Shown: positions 17,803 through 26,684, counted from the stretch's first letter. The stretch is 64,000 nucleotides of DNA from Flavobacterium anhuiense (GCF_900101855.1 NZ_FMVC01000004.1:310001-374000); one strand, 5' to 3'. Made by a program: numbers and translations. The notes: generated from the sequence alone by a model not told the origin.

Positions 17803-19005
17803 ATGATAAAATATATAGCAAAAAGTGCTTTTGTTGCAGCGCTTCTGTTTTGCGCGCCTTTATATTCGGCAGCGATTCTGCCAATTGAGCACCATAATTC
17901 AGAGGAACTCAATTATGCCGTTATAAAAACGGGAGCTGACAACTACGAAAAATACTTACCGCTTTTAAAAGATAAAAAAGTCGGAATTGTAACCAACCAA
18001 ACAGGAATTTTATCCAACAAAACACATGTGGTTGATTTCCTTTTGGAGAAAAAAATTGCTGTTCAGACTATTTTTGCTCCAGAACACGGATTTAGAGGAA
18101 CTGCCGACGCCGGCGAACATATTGTTGACGGAAAAGATCCGAAAACAGGTTTGCCGATTATTTCACTTTACGGCGACAACAAAAAACCAAAACCTGCGCA
18201 GTTATCTGGAATTGATGTTATGATTTTTGACTTGCAAGATGTTGGAGCACGATTCTATACCTACATTTCATCTTTACACTATGTAATGGAAGCTTGTGCA
18301 GAAAACAACGTTCCGCTTATTGTTTTTGATCGTCCAAATCCAAATGGTTCTATTGTAGACGGACCTCTTTTAGAAAAAGAATTTACCAGTTTTGTTGGTA
18401 TGCACCCTATTCCGCTTCTTCACGGAATGACAATTGGCGAATATGCGCAAATGGTAAATGGAGAAAAATGGCTGAAAGATGGCGCTCAATGTAAACTAAC
18501 CGTAATTCCTTGTGTAGATTATAATAGAACTATGCCATACAGTTTATTGGTAAAACCGTCTCCAAATTTACCTAACGATCAATCTATAAATCTGTACGCC
18601 AGTTTATGCCTTTTTGAAGGAACAAATGTGAGCATGGGACGCGGAACTGAAAAACAATTTCAAATCTACGGCTCTCCATATTTAAGCAAAACCAATTTCA
18701 GCTTTACTCCAAAGCCCAATTTTGGTGCAAAAGACCCTTTATACAACGGAAAAGAATGTTTTGGTGAAGATTTGACAGCCTATCCAAAATTGAAACAATT
18801 AGAATTGAAATGGCTTATTAAAGCATATCAGAATACCAGCGACAAGACAAAATTCTTCAACGCATTTTTTACCAAACTCGCAGGAACAAAAAAACTGCAA
18901 CAGCAAATTGAAAGTGGTGTTCCTGAAGCTCAAATAAGAAAAACTTGGCAGAAAGATCTTGAAGCTTTCAAAAAAATGCGAACAAAATATCTAATTTATA
19001 AATAA
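17803..19005 (+). CDS. namZ: Exo-beta-N-acetylmuramidase NamZ (DUF1343, GH171)
   Basis: A secreted exo-enzyme that removes terminal MurNAc from the non-reducing end of peptide-free glycan. The 400-residue protein has a signal peptide (about 1-23) and the two-part DUF1343 fold. Family blocks are GIVTNQTGIL, FAPEHGFRGTADAGE (likely carrying a catalytic Glu), DLQDVGARFYTYISSL, FDRPNPNG, LLHGMTIGEYA, VKPSPNLPND and the substrate-binding CLFEGTNVSMGRGTE. The founding member is B. subtilis NamZ (YbbC), which works with NagZ and AmiE; homologues of both are encoded in this locus. MurQ lies directly downstream. The family call is firm, and the enzymatic activity follows from the characterised relatives. 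Confidence 0.92.
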   Translation: MIKYIAKSAFVAALLFCAPLYSAAILPIEHHNSEELNYAVIKTGADNYEKYLPLLKDKKVGIVTNQTGILSNKTHVVDFLLEKKIAVQTIFAPEHGFRGTADAGEHIVDGKDPKTGLPIISLYGDNKKPKPAQLSGIDVMIFDLQDVGARFYTYISSLHYVMEACAENNVPLIVFDRPNPNGSIVDGPLLEKEFTSFVGMHPIPLLHGMTIGEYAQMVNGEKWLKDGAQCKLTVIPCVDYNRTMPYSLLVKPSPNLPNDQSINLYASLCLFEGTNVSMGRGTEKQFQIYGSPYLSKTNFSFTPKPNFGAKDPLYNGKECFGEDLTAYPKLKQLELKWLIKAYQNTSDKTKFFNAFFTKLAGTKKLQQQIESGVPEAQIRKTWQKDLEAFKKMRTKYLIYK

Positions 19006-19032
19006 TACTTCAGTTCCCTTAGACTTAATTTT

Positions 19033-19200
19033 TTAAACAATAGAAACATAGACTTTGATAGACTTACAAAAAAGCGTTTGATTAGCATAAACACACACAT
19101 ATATATTGCTATGCAGAAATGTAGTTCTCTTTGGTTTGTTTTTTAAAGATTGGTTACCTTTTTAAACAAAAATCAAAACCTGTGTTTCTATGTTTTAAAA
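19033..19200. repeat. Inverted-repeat intergenic element, copy A (degenerate)
   Basis: A segment of about 168 bp bounded by AAACAATAGAAACATAG on the left and CTGTGTTTCTATGTTTTAAA on the right, which are near-perfect inverse copies. The interior shares words with copy C in the same orientation (AAAAA-GCGTTT, ATAAACA, TCTTTGG). It fills most of the gap between namZ and murQ. It contains no ORF of note. Confidence 0.6.
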
Positions 19201-19298
19201 TTAAATTCCATTCTAGATAAAAACAGCAAACTATTAATGTAAAATAGAGAAGCCTGATATTAGAAAAATCTCGGTTTCAAAAATCAAAAAAAAGAAAA

Positions 19299-20126
19299 AT
19301 GAAAAATAAAAATCCTGAAACTGAACAAGAATCTTTGTACAAAGACTTGGATCAAATGAGCGTGAAAGAACTTCTTACCAACATTAATACAGAAGACAAA
19401 AAAGTTCCGCATATTATTGAAGAGCAAATTCCTAAAATAGAAAAACTGGTTAAAGCCATTGTGAAAAAAATGCAATTGGGCGGAAGACTATTTTATATTG
19501 GAGCCGGAACTTCTGGGAGAATCGGGATTTTAGATGCATCAGAATGCCCGCCTACTTTTGGTGTTCCGCATGATATGATTATCGGAATTATAGCTGGTGG
19601 AGACACTGCAATCAGAAAAGCAGTTGAAAATGCCGAAGATGATACCGAACAAGCATGGAAAGATTTAGCCAAATTTGAAATTTCAAGTCTTGATATGATT
19701 ATCGGAATTGCTGCTTCTGGAAACACGCCATATGTTTTAGGAGCACTTAAAAAAGCAAAAGAACACAACATTAAAACGGGAAGCATTTCTTGCATCAGCA
19801 ACGGATTAATTGCTCAAGAGGCTGATTACCCGATTGAATTGATCGTGGGTCCTGAATTTTTAACAGGAAGTACGAGAATGAAAGCAGGAACAGCTCAAAA
19901 ACTAACCTTGAACATGATTTCTACTTCGGTAATGATCAAGTTAGGAAAAGTAAAAGGCAACAAAATGGTTGATATGCAGCTTTCTAACGAAAAATTGGTA
20001 AAACGCGGCATTAAGATGATTATGGAAGAATTAGGAATTGAATATGAAGTAGCTGAAGAATTATTGCATAAACATAAAAGTGTAAGGGCTGTTCTATTGG
20101 CTCACAGCAAAAATCAGGAAAACTAA
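19299..20126 (+). CDS. murQ: N-acetylmuramic acid 6-phosphate etherase MurQ
   Basis: A cytoplasmic lyase that cleaves the D-lactyl ether of MurNAc-6-P, giving GlcNAc-6-P and D-lactate. The 275-residue protein is one SIS domain with the phosphosugar site GAGTSGRIGILDASECPPTFG (about 67-87); the Glu in DASECPPTFG corresponds to the catalytic acid in this family. Further blocks are IAGGDTAIRKAVENAEDD, IGIAASGNTPYVLGAL, GPEFLTGSTRMKAGTAQK and a C-terminal three-helix segment. It is slightly shorter than E. coli MurQ, as usual in Bacteroidota. It is the diagnostic gene showing that this locus handles MurNAc. The required MurNAc kinase is not encoded in the window. Confidence 0.96.
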   Translation: MKNKNPETEQESLYKDLDQMSVKELLTNINTEDKKVPHIIEEQIPKIEKLVKAIVKKMQLGGRLFYIGAGTSGRIGILDASECPPTFGVPHDMIIGIIAGGDTAIRKAVENAEDDTEQAWKDLAKFEISSLDMIIGIAASGNTPYVLGALKKAKEHNIKTGSISCISNGLIAQEADYPIELIVGPEFLTGSTRMKAGTAQKLTLNMISTSVMIKLGKVKGNKMVDMQLSNEKLVKRGIKMIMEELGIEYEVAEELLHKHKSVRAVLLAHSKNQEN

Positions 20127-20207
20127 AAACCACACTATCAAAATCTTTTTATAGATTTATCCAAATTCAAAAGCTGAATAAATTCATTTTTTGGAGTTTT
20201 TAACACC

Positions 20208-20235
20208 GACCTGACCGACTAAAATCCGTCAGGTC
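20208..20235 (+). terminator. Hairpin terminator after murQ
   Basis: GACCTGAC (20208-20215) pairs with GTCAGGTC (20228-20235), and AATTAAAA follows. It lies 81 bp after the murQ stop. The U-tract is weak, so termination may be partial. Confidence 0.5.
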
Positions 20236-20262
20236 AATTAAAAAACAGCTTCTAGTTTATAT

Positions 20263-20415
20263 TTAACACATAGAAACATAGTTCTGAGATTTCAGGATTG
20301 TGTCAAAAAAAGAAATAAAAGAAACTAGTTTCCACATATAGTATAGCCTATGTTTACTTAAATTAATGGAACGCCTTTTTTAAAATTTAAAAAAAACTAT
20401 GTTTCTATGTGTTAA
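20263..20415. repeat. Inverted-repeat intergenic element, copy B
   Basis: A 153-bp element with perfect 19-bp terminal inverted repeats, TTAACACATAGAAACATAG on the left and its exact reverse complement at 20397-20415. The interior (GTTTCCACATAT, CTATGTTTA-TTAAA, GAACGCCTTTTT) matches the reverse complement of copy C. It lies between murQ and the symporter. No coding capacity is visible. The form suggests a miniature inverted-repeat element or a structured RNA element. Confidence 0.7.
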
Positions 20416-20476
20416 AATAATTGCAGCCAACGGCTTTAAATAATTTATAAAAACCAAAAATCACCAAAACTATAAA

Positions 20477-21985
20477 ATGACACCAAGTACCATCCTTCTC
20501 CTTATTATCATTTATTTCGGAACATTATTCTATATCTCACATCGAGTAAGCAAGAAAGACAGCGGAAATGAAGCTTTTTTTACAGCCAATAAAAATTCAA
20601 AATGGTATTTCGTGGCTTTCGGAATGATCGGAACTGCATTGTCAGGAGTAACGTTTATATCTGTTCCTGGAGAAGTTGGAGCACCAAGCGGTGAACAATT
20701 TAAGTATTTTCAGTTTGTATTAGGAAATGCGCTTGGATTTATTGTCATTACAAAGCTTTTACTGCCTCTATATTATCGAATGAATTTGACTTCGATTTAT
20801 GGTTATATTGAGCAGCGAATGGGTGTTTTTAGCTATAAAACAGCGGCTTCAATTTTCTTAATCAGCCGAACTATCAGTTCAGCATTCAGATTGTACTTGG
20901 TTGTAATCGTTCTACAGCGTTTTGTATTCGATTTTTATCACGTTCCTTTTGCGTTTACTGTTTTAATTTCGCTGCTGTTAATCTTCTCTTATACGTATAG
21001 AGGCGGATTAAAAACGATTATTATTACAGATACTTTACAGACTTTCTTTCTAGTAACTTCTGTTTTCCTTACCATTTATTTCATTTGTGACCGAATGGAT
21101 TTGAGTGCCATCAGTGCATTTGAAGAAGTAAAAAACAGCAATTATTCTAAGATATTTTTCTTTGATGATTTTATGGGAAGTAAATTCCATTTTGTTAAAC
21201 AAATTCTGGGAGGAATGTTCGTAACTATTGCCATGACAGGTCTGGATCAGGATTTAATGCAAAAGAACTTGAGCTGTAAAAACATTGGCGAAGCACAAAA
21301 AAACATGTTTACTTTTACAGGAATCTTTGTCATCATCAACATTTTCTTTTTGAGTGTCGGAGCCTTATTATATATCTATGCAAACAAAAACGGAATTGCT
21401 GTTCCAACCGATTTAATTACAGGAAAACCAAGAACCGATTTACTTTTCCCTGAAATTGCTTTAAACCATTTAGCGCTTGTTCCTGCAATTGTATTTTTAT
21501 TGGGAATTATTGCTGCCACTTTTGCTACAACAGATTCTGCTTTAACTGCCTTAACCACTTCTTTTTGTGTTGACTTTTTAGGAATGGACAAAGCAGAAAA
21601 CAGCCATAAGAAAAACACCGTGAAAATTAGACATTTAGTACATATCAGTTTCTCTGTTTTAGTCTTTTTTATCATTTTAATTTTTAACTCAATCAATGAC
21701 AGCTCTGTAGTGGGAATGATCTTTAAGGTTGCTTCCTACACTTATGGTCCGTTATTAGGATTATACGCCTTTGGTTTGTTCCAAAAATCAAGACATGTAA
21801 ACGACAAACTGGTTCCTTTTATCTGTTTGCTTTCACCGTTGTTCACCTATTTCATTAATGAATATTCTAAAGTTTTATTTGCAGGATATGTTTTTGACAA
21901 TGAATTAATTATACTAAACGGATTAATTACGTATTTAGGATTATTTATTACCAGTTCACGCAGTGAAAAAGAAATAAGTTTCTAA
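20477..21985 (+). CDS. Sodium:solute symporter (SSS family), probable MurNAc importer, MurT-like
   Basis: A 502-residue inner-membrane symporter with about 13 hydrophobic helices. SSS hallmarks include the unwound first helices around GMIGTALSGVTFISVPGEVG, the TM3 region SRTISSAFRLYL, YTYRGGLKTIIITDTLQ and GLDQDLMQKNLSCKNIGEAQKN. The helix around FATTDSALTALTTSF carries the Ser/Thr pair typical of the Na+ site. In Tannerella forsythia the MurNAc operon murTKQ encodes an inner-membrane MurNAc transporter next to MurQ. The position here between murQ and nagZ supports the same role, though sialic acid or GlcNAc transport cannot be excluded. The start at 20477 follows an AT-rich leader after repeat copy B. 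Confidence 0.88.
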   Translation: MTPSTILLLIIIYFGTLFYISHRVSKKDSGNEAFFTANKNSKWYFVAFGMIGTALSGVTFISVPGEVGAPSGEQFKYFQFVLGNALGFIVITKLLLPLYYRMNLTSIYGYIEQRMGVFSYKTAASIFLISRTISSAFRLYLVVIVLQRFVFDFYHVPFAFTVLISLLLIFSYTYRGGLKTIIITDTLQTFFLVTSVFLTIYFICDRMDLSAISAFEEVKNSNYSKIFFFDDFMGSKFHFVKQILGGMFVTIAMTGLDQDLMQKNLSCKNIGEAQKNMFTFTGIFVIINIFFLSVGALLYIYANKNGIAVPTDLITGKPRTDLLFPEIALNHLALVPAIVFLLGIIAATFATTDSALTALTTSFCVDFLGMDKAENSHKKNTVKIRHLVHISFSVLVFFIILIFNSINDSSVVGMIFKVASYTYGPLLGLYAFGLFQKSRHVNDKLVPFICLLSPLFTYFINEYSKVLFAGYVFDNELIILNGLITYLGLFITSSRSEKEISF

Positions 21986-22004
21986 TTCAGTTATTACTCT
22001 TGAT

Positions 22005-22045
22005 GAATCAATTTGAGTGTTAGAGCATTAAATTCAAATTGATTC
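22005..22045 (+). promoter_or_regulatory. 12-bp stem hairpin before the nagZ-amiE start
   Basis: GAATCAATTTGA (22005-22016) and TCAAATTGATTC (22034-22045) are perfect inverse copies separated by 17 nt. The stem ends 14 nt before the ATG at 22060 and is followed by TTAAAAAAAATG rather than a U-tract. It is therefore more likely to influence translation or RNA processing than termination. Confidence 0.5.
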
Positions 22046-22059
22046 TTAAAAAAAATGAT

Positions 22060-25056
22060 ATGAAAAATCCATTCATAAAAATTAGTTTATACGCCGCTTT
22101 TATATTTTTAATTACCAATTGCGCATCCAAAAAAAATAATGGCGCAACAGATAATAAAAAGGATATTCCTTTAAAAGACACTGTTGTTTACGTGCCAAAA
22201 AATACTTCAGAGAAAAAGACCTTTTTCAAAGATTCTGATCAGGAAACGGTTTGGGTTGACAGCATTTATAACAAAATGACCGTACAGGAAAAAATCGGGC
22301 AACTGTTTATGGTTTCTGCCTATTCTAACAAAGATTCTGTACACGTAAACCAAATCAGCAAACTGATTGAAGATTATAAAATAGGAAACGTTATTTTCTT
22401 CCAAGGCGGACCACTTCGTCAGGCGAAATTAACCAACTTATACCAATCAAAAGCAAAAGTTCCTTTGATGATCGGAATCGATGCTGAATGGGGATTGGCC
22501 ATGCGTTTAGACTCAACATATCGTTATCCGTGGAATATGACTTTGGGCGCGATTCAGGATTTAAAATTAATTGAAAATGTGGGAAAAAATATGGCAGCCG
22601 AAAACAAGCGAATCGGCGTTCATTTTAACTTTGCTCCTGTTTTGGATATTAATACTAATCCGAAAAATCCAATTATCGGAAACCGTTCTTTTGGTGAAGA
22701 TAAGGTTAATGTGAGCGAAAAAGCAATTGCTTTAATGAAAGGAATTCAAGGAAATGGCGTTTTCTGTACAGGAAAACATTTTCCGGGGCACGGAGACACC
22801 TCAACCGATTCACACCACGCCTTACCTACCGTTAATTTTTCTAAAGATCGTTTAGAATTAGTCGAATTATATCCATACAAAAAATTATTCGACGAAGGTT
22901 TGGCTTCTGTAATGGTGGCGCATCTTAATATTCCGAGTTTAGAATCACAGCCAAACTGCCCATCTTCGGCTTCTTATAATGTGGTGACCAATCTGCTGCA
23001 AAAAGAATTGGGTTTCAACGGATTGATTTTTACTGATGGTCTGGCGATGAAAGGCGCAGCCAATTTTAAAGGTCCTGGAGATTTGGAAATTGCAGTTATT
23101 TTGGCTGGAAATGATATTTTACTTTGCCCAGAAAATGTACCCGTTGCGTTTCAGAAATTGGAAGCAGCTTACAACGAAAAAGTAATTACAGAAGAGCGAT
23201 TGGCACATTCAGTAAAAAAAATATTGCATTACAAATACAAAGCAGGATTAAACAAATACAAGCCGATTGATTTAAACAATTTATACAATGATTTAAATCC
23301 GACGCAAAATGATGCTTTACATTATAAATTGTATGAAAATGCAATTACAGTTCTAAAAAACGAAAAAGAAATCCTTCCGATAAAAGATTTAAGTGAAAAA
23401 ATCGCGTACATCAAATTAGGTGAAGATACGAACAGCACTTTTGTTTCGACCTTAAAAAAATATACTGAAATCACAGAAGTTAAAGACACCAATCTTGACA
23501 GTCTGAATAAGGAATTGAAGAAATTCGACAAGGTTATTATCAGTTATCATAAAGTAAATAAAGCTTGGGAAAAACAGGAATTTACGTTGCAAGAAATGCT
23601 TTGGCTGAAGGAAATTGCCAAACATAACAAAGTAATTTTAGACATTTTTGCAAAACCATATTCGCTTTTATCCGTTTCAAATTTTGATGACATCGAAGGA
23701 CTAGTGGTTTCGTATCAAAACTCAGACATTAGTCAAGTCGTTTCTGCAGAATTAATTTTTGGTGCTATAGAAGCTAAAGGGAAATTGCCTGTTTCCATCA
23801 ATGATGCTTTCCACGTAAATGATGGTTTAACTACAGAAAAACTAAATCGTCTGGCCTTTACAGCTCCAGAAAATGCAGGAATGAATCCGGCAATTTTATC
23901 TAAAATTGACGCCGTAGCACAAAAAGCAATTGACGGGAAAATGGCTCCAGGAATGCAGGTTTTGGTTGCCAGAAAAGGAAACGTAATTTTTCAGAAATCG
24001 TACGGAACGCAGACTTATGATAACGGAAAAAAAGTGACTGATTCTGATTTATATGATGTTGCTTCGATTTCAAAAATGATTTCAACATTGCCAAATGTGA
24101 TGCAATTGTACGATAAAAATAAAGTAGAACTGGATACCAAACTGAAAGATATGTTGCCTTTTTTTGCCAAAACAAACAAAGAAAACATCACTTTCAAAGA
24201 TTTGTTGAACCATTACGCAGGACTTCAAGCTTGGATTCCGTTTTACAAAGCGACATTAGACAAAAACAATCAGCCTTCTGAAAAATATTATCGAAAAGTA
24301 GCCGAAAACGGTTTTACAACAAAAGTAGCCGACAATCTTTATATTCGAAATGATTACCATGACACGATTATGAAAATCATTGCTGAAAGTCCTGTAGCAC
24401 TAAAAAAAGAATACAAATACAGCGATTTTACTTTCATCATTTTAAAAGAATATTTAGAGAGAAAAACACATAAAAAGCTAGAAGATCTGAGCAAAGAAAA
24501 TTTTTTCAACACATTAGGAATGACAAATACGCTTTACAATCCGCTAGAAAAATTTGACAAAAGCAATATTGCCCCGACTGAAATCGATAATTATTTCAGA
24601 CATCAGGTAATTCAAGGTTACGTGCACGACATGGCCGCAGCAATGGAAGGCGGAGTTGCAGGTCACGCGGGAATTTTTTCTAATGCGATGGATGTTGCCA
24701 AAATGATGCAGCTGTTTTTGCAAAAAGGAAATTACGGAGGCGTTCAATACTTTTCTCCTCAAACTTTTGATGCTTTTAATACTTGTTATTATAAAAATCA
24801 AGGCGTTTTAAGAGGTTTAGGGTTTGATAAAAGAGTTCACAAAGGCGGACCAACCTGCGATTGTGTTTCTGAAGCAAGTTTTGGCCACACAGGATTTACT
24901 GGAAACATGGCTTGGGCAGACCCAGAAACCGAAATCGTGTATGTATTCTTATCTAACAGAACCTATCCAGAAGTAGTAAATGACGAAAATAAATTAGCCA
25001 AAGGAAAAATCCGAGAAGAAATTCAACAAATCATTCAAGATGCGATAATAAAATAA
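22060..25056 (+). CDS. NagZ-AmiE fusion lipoprotein: GH3 beta-N-acetylglucosaminidase plus serine amidase-like domain
   Basis: A 998-residue lipoprotein with Cys21 in the lipobox (FLITNCASKK). Residues about 60-400 are a GH3 NagZ domain with the His/Asp acid-base loop KHFPGHGDTSTDSH (239-252) and candidate nucleophile D326 (FTDGLAMKG). Residues about 410-580 are a GH3 C-terminal-like domain. Residues about 605-990 are a class C beta-lactamase fold with S669-I-S-K672, Y787-S-D and H943-T-G. NagZ removes non-reducing GlcNAc and AmiE removes the stem peptide from MurNAc; in B. subtilis they are separate proteins acting with NamZ. I chose the ATG at 22060 rather than 22039 because it gives a clean signal peptide. 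The amidase activity is inferred from relatives. The fusion should expose MurNAc for NamZ. Confidence 0.93.
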   Translation: MKNPFIKISLYAAFIFLITNCASKKNNGATDNKKDIPLKDTVVYVPKNTSEKKTFFKDSDQETVWVDSIYNKMTVQEKIGQLFMVSAYSNKDSVHVNQISKLIEDYKIGNVIFFQGGPLRQAKLTNLYQSKAKVPLMIGIDAEWGLAMRLDSTYRYPWNMTLGAIQDLKLIENVGKNMAAENKRIGVHFNFAPVLDINTNPKNPIIGNRSFGEDKVNVSEKAIALMKGIQGNGVFCTGKHFPGHGDTSTDSHHALPTVNFSKDRLELVELYPYKKLFDEGLASVMVAHLNIPSLESQPNCPSSASYNVVTNLLQKELGFNGLIFTDGLAMKGAANFKGPGDLEIAVILAGNDILLCPENVPVAFQKLEAAYNEKVITEERLAHSVKKILHYKYKAGLNKYKPIDLNNLYNDLNPTQNDALHYKLYENAITVLKNEKEILPIKDLSEKIAYIKLGEDTNSTFVSTLKKYTEITEVKDTNLDSLNKELKKFDKVIISYHKVNKAWEKQEFTLQEMLWLKEIAKHNKVILDIFAKPYSLLSVSNFDDIEGLVVSYQNSDISQVVSAELIFGAIEAKGKLPVSINDAFHVNDGLTTEKLNRLAFTAPENAGMNPAILSKIDAVAQKAIDGKMAPGMQVLVARKGNVIFQKSYGTQTYDNGKKVTDSDLYDVASISKMISTLPNVMQLYDKNKVELDTKLKDMLPFFAKTNKENITFKDLLNHYAGLQAWIPFYKATLDKNNQPSEKYYRKVAENGFTTKVADNLYIRNDYHDTIMKIIAESPVALKKEYKYSDFTFIILKEYLERKTHKKLEDLSKENFFNTLGMTNTLYNPLEKFDKSNIAPTEIDNYFRHQVIQGYVHDMAAAMEGGVAGHAGIFSNAMDVAKMMQLFLQKGNYGGVQYFSPQTFDAFNTCYYKNQGVLRGLGFDKRVHKGGPTCDCVSEASFGHTGFTGNMAWADPETEIVYVFLSNRTYPEVVNDENKLAKGKIREEIQQIIQDAIIK

Positions 25057-25119
25057 TTCAAGACAAAAGTCTTGCTTCTTGCCTCTTTCATCTTTAAAAA
25101 ATCTAAACTATCAAAACCA

Positions 25120-26391
25120 ATGACAAAAGAACGTTTAACCTCACTCGATGTCTTTAGAGGATTTACCATCTTCTTAATGACGATTGTCAATAATCCGGGA
25201 AGCTGGTCATCTATTTATCCGCCCCTTGAACACGCCGAATGGCATGGTTGTACGCCTACTGACTTAGTTTTCCCGTTTTTTGTATTCATAATGGGAACCG
25301 CAATTCCATTTGCAATGCCTGTAAAACATTTTGATGGAAGTGTATTCAATAAAATTTTAGTCCGTTCGCTTCGAATTTTCTGTTTAGGGTTATTTTTAAG
25401 CGTTTTCAGCAGAATTCATTTATTTGGTTTAGAAGGAATTCCGTTATTAGGTTTGAGATTAATTGTTGCTTTTGCAGTAGCTTATGCCCTTTTAGGAAAC
25501 TTTTCGATGAAAGTCAAAACCATTTTGGCCGTTGGTGTATTTTTAATTCTTATCTCATTATCATTTAGCGGACTTGAACATTTTGAAGACACCAGAATTC
25601 CAGGCGTTTTACAGCGAATTGCGATTGTGTATTTCTTTACTTCAATTTTATATCTAAAAACAAATTTAAAAACACAGATTTTAGTTTTAGCTGGACTTTT
25701 AGTTGGATATTGGCTTGTAATGGCTTTTATTCCTGTTCCAGGATTTGGTCCTGCCAATTTCGACAAAGGAACCAATCTTGCGGCTTGGATAGACGATACG
25801 CTTTTAAACGGCCATCTATGGGCATCATCTAAAACTTGGGATCCAGAAGGAATTTTGAGCACTTTGCCAGCTATTGGAACTGGAATTTTAGGAATGTACA
25901 TTGGCCAACTTTTAAACTTATCTGTCGATAAAATCGAAATTGTAAAAAAGACAGCAATTGCAGGAACTGCTTTGGTAATTGGAGGATTAATTTGGAACAT
26001 CTTCTTCCCTATCAATAAATCACTTTGGACAAGTTCTTATGTTTTGTACACAGCTGGAATTGCAACGTTATGTCTAACATTATTGTATTACATAATCGAT
26101 ATTAAAGGGCATAAAAAATGGACTAAACTATTCCTGATTTGGGGAGTAAACCCGATGATTGTGTTTTTCTTTTCTGGAATAATTCCGAGAGTTTTAAGCG
26201 CTATAAAAGTAGCAGATCCCGAAAAAGCTGGCGAAGAAATTGGCCTTCAGGCGTACATCTATAATCATGGAATTGTACCTTGTTTTGAAAATCCGTTGAA
26301 TGCATCTCTTGCTTATGCATTGTCTTATGCCGTTTTCTGGTCGTTTATCTTGTGGATCTTCTTTAAAAAGAAACTAATTTTTAAAGTCTAA
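25120..26391 (+). CDS. DUF5009 / NagX-type membrane acetyltransferase-like protein
   Basis: A 423-residue integral membrane protein with about 11-12 helices related to the heparan-alpha-glucosaminide N-acetyltransferase (HGSNAT) family. The N-terminal signature is RLTSLDVFRGFTIFLM, followed by NNPGSWSSIYPPLEHAEWHGCTPTDLVFPFF, which includes the conserved His of the active-site loop. Bacterial members called NagX sit in GlcNAc/chitin utilisation loci. They are thought to handle amino sugars or their acetyl group at the inner membrane, but the reaction is not established. I chose the ATG at 25120 rather than an upstream TTG because it matches the family start. It is the last gene of the right arm, 63 bp after nagZ-amiE. 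Confidence 0.85.
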   Translation: MTKERLTSLDVFRGFTIFLMTIVNNPGSWSSIYPPLEHAEWHGCTPTDLVFPFFVFIMGTAIPFAMPVKHFDGSVFNKILVRSLRIFCLGLFLSVFSRIHLFGLEGIPLLGLRLIVAFAVAYALLGNFSMKVKTILAVGVFLILISLSFSGLEHFEDTRIPGVLQRIAIVYFFTSILYLKTNLKTQILVLAGLLVGYWLVMAFIPVPGFGPANFDKGTNLAAWIDDTLLNGHLWASSKTWDPEGILSTLPAIGTGILGMYIGQLLNLSVDKIEIVKKTAIAGTALVIGGLIWNIFFPINKSLWTSSYVLYTAGIATLCLTLLYYIIDIKGHKKWTKLFLIWGVNPMIVFFFSGIIPRVLSAIKVADPEKAGEEIGLQAYIYNHGIVPCFENPLNASLAYALSYAVFWSFILWIFFKKKLIFKV

Positions 26392-26403
26392 CTATTTTTT
26401 TAA

Positions 26404-26533
26404 AACACATAGAAACATAGTCTTGCAAACTCAAAAAGGCGTTTCACTTTAAATAAACATAGCTTGGCCATGTGTGGAAACTTGTTTCTTTTGGCATCTT
26501 TTTTTCAAAACAAAAACTATGTTTCTATGTGTT
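26404..26533. repeat. Inverted-repeat intergenic element, copy C
   Basis: A 130-bp element with perfect 17-bp terminal inverted repeats (AACACATAGAAACATAG at 26404-26420 and its reverse complement at 26517-26533). The interior is homologous to copy B in the opposite orientation (AAAAAGGCGTTTC, TTTAAATAAACATAG, GTGTGGAAAC). It follows the DUF5009 gene and marks the end of the peptidoglycan-sugar locus. The rest of the gap to 26684 is AT-rich without a gene. Confidence 0.7.
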
Positions 26534-26684
26534 AAAATTAAAATATATATACTATTTCAGCCGGACGTAATAGTTTGATTTGGTCATCGCTCTGATACTT
26601 GTTGTAAGATCGCTTTTCTTTTTCTAAAAATTTTGAGAAAAGCAGTATCTTGCCGTACCAATAAAAAGTATTAGTTTATAAATT

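Noticed and set aside
20263..26533. CRISPR-like repeats
   Set aside because: The CATAGAAACATAG words occur as inverted pairs separated by homologous interiors, not as regularly spaced direct repeats with unique spacers.
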